Assembly (NCBI GenBank): GCA_003550305.1
Contig: QKYT01000050.1
Span: forward strand, 318,541 to 332,147
Direction of reading: 5' to 3'
Source: Glomus cerebriforme
Taxonomy: Eukaryota; Glomeromycota; Glomeromycetes; Glomerales; Glomeraceae
DNA length: 13,607 bases
Shown: piece by piece, positions 9,010 through 13,607 of the stretch
Numbering within the stretch: the stretch's first letter is position 1
How the letters are laid out: each line of letters opens with the position of its first letter
The notes under the pieces: model-generated
Seen by the model: only the letters and a program-made list of their open reading frames with translations
Database searches by the model: none
What the model was told of the DNA's origin: nothing
Position numbers and translations under genes: made by a program

Positions 9010-10783
9010 AACTACTTTTCTAATGACGTCACTTCTAAACAATTAATAGACCTCCTCCATCAATATCTTTCTATCAAGGATAGATTCTTTGAGGTTTACA
9101 CGGATAGTTCTCTTCATGTTACAAAAGATGATGGATCCAAGATGGGTCTGGAATGGGTTAATAGCACACATCCACACTTACACTTTTTGGGTAGTTGTCA
9201 CTCACTACTATCTTCAACTAAAGCTGAATTAGGAGCGATCCTGACAGCCATTTCAGTGTTACCAAGTCACTCTTCTGCAACGATTTATCCTGATAGTAAA
9301 TGTGCTTTAGATGCTCTTAGAAAAATCAAAGAAGTAGTTTTGAATTATAGTTTAGATAATAGATCTATTAGAGATACAGTATATGCACTTTATATAGTTA
9401 TTGTAATTATAATTTATTGATAGATACTGTATCTGGTATTTTATTTCTCAAAAATATTTAGATATTAGTTTTGTTAAAATTAAAGGACATTCAGGCATTG
9501 AAGGCAACGATACTGCAGATTCTTTAGCTAAAATTGGTATCAATTCTGACTCATCAATAGAGCCTCTTTCATCTTACCAAAGAACATGTCTTCCTCACTC
9601 TCTTATATGGAATGGAGACACACCTATTGATAATAACCCACGAAAGTTTCTAAAACTCTTACATAATATTTCTATTAGTACAGAATGGGCTTCGTTATAT
9701 TACAATCAAGATCTCTTTGATTTAACATATCCTTTTGCCAAATGGCCTTTTGTATGGTCCTCCTTTATGATGCGTAACAACAATCTATGCTTTAACACAG
9801 ATACACACAAATCTTTTGTGCATAGATTAAAATTATCCAACTTATTATTGCCAGTAGATACTATCATGACTAAAAGAAATCCAGAACTTTATTTAATATT
9901 TAAATGTATATATTGTTCTCAGGAAAGGGAAACTCTGTACCATTTAACAGTTTGTCCTGAACTGGCTCACATTTGGACTTCCATACAAAGTGTATCGATC
10001 ACCACCATTTCACAACAACTTGATGAATGGCTTATCCATTTAAATGACAATCCAGATAAGGCAAAATACATCATTATTTCACTTAAAGATTAGTTCTCAA
10101 AATTTTTCTCTACATTTGACATTATTGATAATAATGGGAACAATGCTTTATCATACTATCTTTTACGCTCTGTTGTCAGTTCCTCCGCATATGACTCCCT
10201 TAACAAAATTACATATTTACTTAACTTATCTTTCCAAATTATGAACAGATTTACTTCTATTTTCATAAAGAACTTTTACGATCAACTATGGATATCATGT
10301 TATATTTCAGTTAAAGAATGGGAATCCAACCAGAGTTTGTCTTCCAACCCAAGAAGTACAAGTACATCTTTACCTATTGACATCTCATACAATAAGAAAA
10401 TTGCTAATTTTCATAACAATATTCCTTATGATGAGTTTAAGCATTCAGTACTAAACAAAGTTACCAGACTTCAACAAGCTGCTATACAAGATTTCAAAGT
10501 AGTTCAGGATTTTGTTAATAAGGGTATTGCTTATAAAGAATTTTTCTTCAAAAAGATACATCATCTGTCAGATAAGATCTAAAGTATGTATTGTAAAGAG
10601 ATTCTGCAGTTTGTGAGCCTCGAGAAGGATTCAAAGGGTAAAGATAATAATTGTAACATAGATATTAATATTAGTAATAGTCAATTTTATGGTAATTTAG
10701 TAGACCAAAATAGGGTAGACAGACAAGTAGATAGTATTAATCTAGATAATTACATTGGTACAGGGTCAGCAGATTTAAGGTAG
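9010..10783 (+). pseudogene. LINE ORF2 remnant: RNase H, CCHC motif and C-terminus
   Basis: Frame 1 carries the RNase H start FFEVYTDSS (aspartate codon 9103), SSTKAELGAILTA (glutamate codon 9226) and IYPDSKCAL (aspartate codon 9292). A roughly 50-bp interruption at 9372-9433 separates this from frame 2, which gives WYFISQKYLDISFVKIKGHS and then GNDTADSLAK (last aspartate codon 9518). All four acidic RNase H residues and the histidine of GHSG are therefore still encoded, though split. Frame 2 then runs to 10091 (TAG). It includes CIYCSQERETLYHLTVC at 9905-9955, a C-x2-C-x8-H-x4-C zinc-binding motif common near LINE C-termini. The frame continues past TAG 10091 and TAA 10580 to TAG 10781. Either of the last two could be the natural end. 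Confidence 0.82.
9372..9433. repeat. Roughly 50-bp insertion between near-identical 11-bp repeats in RNase H
   Basis: AGATACAGTAT (9372-9382) and AGATACTGTAT (9422-9432) differ only at the central base and are themselves near-palindromes. The 39 bp between them is AT-rich and ends the reading frame with TGA at 9418. RNase H coding resumes right after the second copy, from 9434. It resembles a small insertion with target duplication. Removing 50 bp does not alone restore the frame, so a further indel is needed. Confidence 0.5.
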
Positions 10784-10953
10784 AGTGTAAGGGCTACTCG
10801 TGCCAAGGGAAATTTGCTTCAATTTCCACCTTTACAAACTGATAATCTGGCGTGACAAGTTACATTTTTCTTTTTAGAGGGTGTATACGTAATTTATAGA
10901 ATGTATTTGTCATTTTGACTCCATATACAATAAATACGTTTAACTTGTCTTGG
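10784..10953 (+). other. LINE 3' untranslated region with terminal inverted repeat
   Basis: After the last stop there is about 170 bp of non-coding sequence. GACAAGTTA at 10854-10862 is the exact reverse complement of TAACTTGTC at 10941-10949, so the last 96 bp could fold into a stem closed by 9 bp just before the poly(A). The same pair is kept in the short copy at 11438-11542. Recognition of a 3' structure by the LINE RT is known in several clades; its use here is inferred. Confidence 0.65.
10929..10934 (+). promoter_or_regulatory. Polyadenylation signal AATAAA of the LINE
   Basis: AATAAA lies about 19 bases before the 12-A run at 10954-10965. The same signal at the same relative place is present in the short copy (11512-11517). 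Confidence 0.7.
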
Positions 10954-10963
10954 AAAAAAAAAA

Positions 10964-10979
10964 AATATCTTTAACATAT
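10964..10979. repeat. LINE target-site duplication, right copy
   Basis: It follows directly after the LINE poly(A), sharing its first two A with it. Two C/T differences from the left copy indicate an insertion old enough to have diverged. Confidence 0.65.
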
Positions 10980-11020
10980 GTTAGATTTCAAATTTAAATT
11001 AGTAAATTTGTAAATATTTT

Positions 11021-11228
11021 TGTAATATCAATAACATATAAATAAAACATTTCTGTAATATCTCTATCATATTTCAAATTTTTAATATTTTGTAATATCA
11101 ATAACATATGAATAAAATATTTTTGTAATATCTCTATCATATTTCAAATTTTTAATATTTTGTAATATCAATAACATATGAATAAAATATTTTTGTAATA
11201 TCTTAATTATATTTCAAATTTTAATATA
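11021..11228. repeat. 70-bp tandem repeat, three copies
   Basis: TGTAATATCAATAACATAT starts at 11021, 11091 and 11161, an exact 70-bp period; the third copy is slightly diverged. Each monomer has two halves beginning TGTAATATC, so it looks like an old 33+37 bp dimer. The segment at 10980-11020 is the degraded tail of the monomer split by the LINE. It is too AT-rich and too close-packed to be a CRISPR array. Confidence 0.75.
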
Positions 11229-11255
11229 ACAGTTATGGGTCATTTTTAACACAAC

Positions 11256-11283
11256 GCCATATCACTAATTAAAAAATCTTGTA
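11256..11283 (-). pseudogene. Displaced upstream exon piece of the RTC4-like pseudogene
   Basis: On the minus strand an acceptor (TATATAG, 11284-11286) is followed by an open reading YKIFLISDMA that ends in the 14 bp GCCATATCACTAAT (11256-11269). The same 14 bp occurs at 5822-5835, where the reading continues as DMANIFMKIRGFCKDI in the same frame. Joining at the shared 14 bp gives one continuous exon. This supports the view that everything between is inserted DNA. Confidence 0.5.
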
Positions 11284-11300
11284 CTATATAAATTAGTGAT
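11261..11300. repeat. 10-bp perfect inverted repeat overlapping the 14-bp direct repeat
   Basis: ATCACTAATT (11261-11270) pairs exactly with AATTAGTGAT (11291-11300) across 20 nt. It overlaps the 14-bp repeat and the proposed splice acceptor at 11284-11286. Confidence 0.5.
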
Positions 11301-11420
11301 CTTTAATGGTTTGAAAAGGATAAACCTTTAAATAAAATATTACTTTTTTTTTAATATACTAAACTATGACCTATAAGCTTTCAAAAAATATTAATTTTGC
11401 AAAAATATCTCGCTTCCTTT

Positions 11421-11437
11421 AATATTTTAATATATAG
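11421..11437. repeat. Target-site duplication of the 105-bp insert, left copy
   Basis: AATATTTTAATATATAG is identical to 11543-11559. The first A of the right copy overlaps the poly(A), so the duplication is 15-17 bp depending on where the tail is cut. Confidence 0.85.
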
Positions 11438-11542
11438 CGACAAGTTACATTTTTCTTTTAGAGGATGTATATGTAATTTATAAAATGTATTCATCATATG
11501 ACTTTATATACAATAAATACGTTTAACTTGTCAAAAAAAAAA
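11438..11542 (+). mobile_element. 105-bp LINE 3'-end copy (SINE-like) with exact 17-bp duplication
   Basis: The sequence matches the LINE 3' end at 10853-10963 closely: GACAAGTTACATTTTTCTTT, the AATAAA signal, TAACTTGTC and 12 A (11533-11544). It is flanked by an exact 17-bp duplication, AATATTTTAATATATAG, at 11421-11437 and 11543-11559. Apart from one leading C, its 5' end falls on the first base of the GACAAGTTA inverted repeat. It is either an extremely truncated LINE copy or a separate short element sharing the LINE tail. Confidence 0.88.
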
Positions 11543-11559
11543 AATATTTTAATATATAG
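11543..11559. repeat. Target-site duplication of the 105-bp insert, right copy
   Basis: Exact repeat of 11421-11437 after the poly(A). The lack of differences, against two in the duplication of the larger LINE, suggests a younger insertion. Confidence 0.85.
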
Positions 11560-11560
11560 G

Positions 11561-11692
11561 GATTTTTTATGACTTTTTGACCTTTAAATGAGATTCTTCT
11601 GCCAATATTTGTTCTTTTTAAAAGTCTTTTACATGAACTGTTAATGTAGATATAATATTGTTAAATTTATTTTGAAGTTTATATATATGTTG
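11561..11692 (-). pseudogene. Possible eroded coiled-coil exon
   Basis: On the minus strand, after a TTTTTCAG acceptor (11695-11693 forms CAG), the reading QHIYKLQNKFNNIISTLTVH is followed by a stop, then KEQILAEESHLKVKKS. Hydrophobic spacing and charge suggest a coiled coil. It lies upstream of the RTC4-like pseudogene in the right orientation, so it may be another exon of it. There is no family match I can name, and AT-rich DNA can give such readings by chance. Confidence 0.25.
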
Positions 11693-11699
11693 CTGAAAA

Positions 11700-12349
11700 A
11701 TAGCCAAAAAGGTGAAATTCCTTTATTATAAGCATTAAATATTGAGATAGTTTATAAGACACTTTTTTTTATATAATTTATATTAAAAATTACAAATGAT
11801 TTTATTTTTAAAAATAAAATTTTTTTTTTACATGTTCAAAATAATATTCACATATTCACTAACTTTATTTTTTTATAATTCTCTTTCACACCTGATACCT
11901 AATCTCTAAAATAATATTATTTTATTTAAAAAACTATAAAAATCTTGAATAAAAATATAATTTTCAAAGCCAAATAGTATATAGTATTCTATTTATTCAA
12001 CTTTACAGAGAGATTTTTCTAACTTTTTGTTAGTAAACAACAAAAAAAAATTGTATCAAAAAGTTCGTCTTAATCCAAAAATAAAAAAAAATCTTCTATG
12101 TAAAAAACTAAGGTTTGCATATAATGAAAAAACCAGAAATTTCAGTTTTTATTAATTGATCATAGTAAAAAAAGTGATCAATAAGTTGCATATTTAATTA
12201 GTAAATCCATTTGACCCATATGATTCTGGAAATGCCTAATGACTGATAAATATATAATGACGTGTTAAAATACAAATTACACATTAATTATTTTATTTTT
12301 AATTTTTTTTTTATATTTTTTAAATTTAATTTTTTATTTTAAATTTTTA
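11700..12349. other. AT-rich stretch, no gene seen
   Basis: Poly(A) and poly(T) runs dominate. The only structures noted are a perfect 8-bp inverted repeat, ATTGATCA (12155-12162) with TGATCAAT (12175-12182), and CTAAC/GTTAG around TTTTT near 12019. No coding segment is recognisable on either strand. Confidence 0.5.
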
Positions 12350-12735
12350 ATTTTGGGCAAAGGTATATCTCGCAGGGGTGCGACATCATTATTCATCGCC
12401 TCCAATTTGTCACTCCCGTATCACACCCTCTGACTTTCATTTTTACTATTTATTCTAGGGACAGAATTTTTTCGAGGTATGAAATCCTATTTGTCACATG
12501 TTAATCGTCATATACATTAATTTTGGCCGAAATTTTTAATTCTGGTCAGAATTTCTATTTTAGGCATTTGGGTAATATTACACAATCCAAAAAAAGGCAA
12601 TTTTATTTCTTCAAAATCAAAATTTAGATTACATGAGACTCCCAAAAAAGGAAATTTTCTTAATTTCGGCTGGAATTACCGAATTAGGAAAATTCCCGGC
12701 GATATATAAATGTCTTACCCCCATGCTAGATCTAG
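12350..12735. repeat. GC-richer island with AATT-centred near-palindromes
   Basis: Between T-rich tracts lies about 385 bp of noticeably higher GC. It holds three 16-mers of the form AATTYYGGYYRRAATT or close to it: AATTTTGGCCGAAATT (12519-12534), AATTCTGGTCAGAATT (12538-12553) and AATTTCGGCTGGAATT (12662-12677). The first two are in tandem, 19 bp apart. CTAGATCTAG sits at about 12727. TATATAAA near 12705 resembles a TATA box, but no gene follows. It is probably a repeat-family remnant; a regulatory role is only a possibility. Confidence 0.45.
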
Positions 12736-12780
12736 ATTTACCCTTTAATTTTTAATTTTTAATTTTTTTTTATTTAAAAG

Positions 12781-13320
<540 letters not shown>

Positions 13321-13336
13321 GAAAATCTGAAATATA

Positions 13337-13345
13337 ACTTACCTG
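13337..13345 (-). promoter_or_regulatory. Consensus 5' splice site CAG|GTAAGT at the array border
   Basis: Read on the minus strand, CAG (13345-13343) is followed by GTAAGT (13342-13337), a perfect donor. It lies exactly where the 63-bp array gives way to the purine tract, which is a long pyrimidine tract on that strand. If real, the array would be exon and the tract intron. No partner acceptor or protein family supports this yet. Confidence 0.35.
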
Positions 13346-13347
13346 TA

Positions 13348-13607
13348 AAATTGAACTGAAGAGATGCCATCAAGATTCTAAGATTAAAAGATAAATGAAA
13401 GGATCTAAAGCCACCAAACCGAAGAGACGCTGCTGAGATTTTAAGATTAAAAGATAAATGAAAGGATCCAAGGTCACCAAACTGAAAAGACGTCACTGAG
13501 ATTCTAAGATTAAAAGATAAATGAGAGATCCAAGGCCACTGAACTAAAGAAACGCCGCTGAGATTCTAAGATTAAAAGATAAATGAAAGATCCAAGCCAC
13601 CGAACAC
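13348..13607. repeat. 63-bp tandem repeat running off the right edge
   Basis: AGATTAAAAGATAAATG starts at 13381, 13444, 13507 and 13569, periods of 63, 63 and 62 bp. Each monomer also has a GC-richer part (GATCCAAGGCCACC..GACGCCGCTGAGATT-like). The copies are about 85-90% alike by eye. The first copy is partial and begins about 13350; the array is cut by the window end. The minus strand is open across the first copies with a 21-residue peptide period (FHLSFNLRI), but the 62-bp copy breaks the frame. Confidence 0.85.

Larger units (their letters stand above)
5923..10963 (+). mobile_element. 5'-truncated non-LTR retrotransposon (LINE) with RT and RNase H
   Basis: This element of about 5.04 kb begins abruptly inside coding sequence and ends with AATAAA (10929-10934) and 12 A, flanked by a 16-bp duplication. 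Those are the marks of target-primed reverse transcription with 5' truncation. The coding remains, in order, are the endonuclease-RT linker, reverse transcriptase, a long post-RT region, RNase H, a CCHC zinc-binding motif and a basic C-terminus. The presence of RNase H points to the I/Tad-like branch of LINEs; this is from domain order only. The AP-type endonuclease and any first ORF are missing from the 5' end. All frames are broken, so this copy cannot be active. Confidence 0.88.
5836..11255. mobile_element. 363-bp AT-rich insert carrying 70-bp tandem repeats, split by the LINE
   Basis: Removing the LINE and one copy of its target duplication (5923-10979 in total, minus nothing else) leaves about 363 bp between the two 14-bp repeats. 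It contains roughly four 70-bp monomers plus short unique ends (5836-5870 and 11229-11255). The ends show no terminal inverted repeats and no poly(A), so the class is unknown. Alternatives are a non-autonomous retroelement, a repeat-bearing filler at a break repair site, or a chance 14-bp match. The chance reading is disfavoured by the exact match and the frame continuity. Confidence 0.45.

Noticed and set aside
9379..9433. Intron within RNase H (GTATATGC start)
   Set aside because: No acceptor gives a matching phase, LINE coding regions normally lack introns, and the flanking 11-bp repeats fit an insertion better.
11021..11228. CRISPR array
   Set aside because: The 70-bp units are head-to-tail without unique spacers, and the context is eukaryotic.
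12350..12735. tRNA, 5S rRNA or LTR in the GC-richer island
   Set aside because: No cloverleaf, A/B box pair or TG...CA long direct repeat could be found.
13348..13607. Protein-coding 21-residue repeat gene
   Set aside because: The 62-bp copy breaks the frame and an in-frame stop follows upstream, so coding is not supported within the window.

Overview
The window is eukaryotic, very AT-rich and made almost entirely of decayed mobile DNA. No intact cellular gene is visible. GT-AG introns, a Tc1/mariner start, a Tigger/pogo-like element, an RTC4-domain gene remnant and an RNase H-bearing LINE together suggest an arbuscular mycorrhizal fungus (Glomeromycotina, Rhizophagus-like). That assignment rests on recognising protein styles, not on a search. 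Scattered N bases point to a draft assembly.

Layout, left to right. 1-160 (-): N-terminal 53 codons of a Tc1/mariner transposase running off the left edge. 529-764: ATCTGA-rich stretch and a small palindrome. 878-2801: Tigger/pogo-like DNA transposon with TA target duplication, terminal inverted repeats, about ten subterminal TATAAKCAY motifs and a transposase whose catalytic core is deleted. 2914-3146: foldback MITE whose left arm carries an extra 21-bp duplication. 3242-3372: hairpin-forming repeat remnants. 4100-5835 (-): a multi-exon pseudogene ending in an RTC4-like domain. Its next upstream exon piece lies far to the right, at 11256-11283.

The gap inside that pseudogene is explained by nested insertions. 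A roughly 363-bp AT-rich unit, containing a 70-bp tandem repeat, sits between two exact 14-bp direct repeats (5822-5835 and 11256-11269). A 5'-truncated LINE of about 5.0 kb (5923-10963) then landed in one 70-bp monomer, leaving a 16-bp duplication that has since changed at two positions. The LINE keeps pieces of the endonuclease-RT linker, RT, RNase H and a CCHC zinc-binding motif, all broken by stops, frameshifts and a lost RT motif A aspartate. A 105-bp relic of the same LINE 3' end lies at 11438-11542 with an exact 17-bp target duplication.

11560-12340 is AT-rich sequence with at most one eroded exon. 12350-12735 is GC-richer, with three AATT-centred near-palindromes. It is followed by a run of 74 A, about 430 bp of purine-rich minisatellite, and a 63-bp tandem repeat that runs off the right edge and is bordered by a perfect minus-strand splice donor.

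No genes here work together as a pathway. The interest lies in element structure and insertion order. I did not find a convincing new functional system. The best lead is the 3'-terminal inverted repeat of the LINE, which coincides with the boundaries of the 105-bp insertion.
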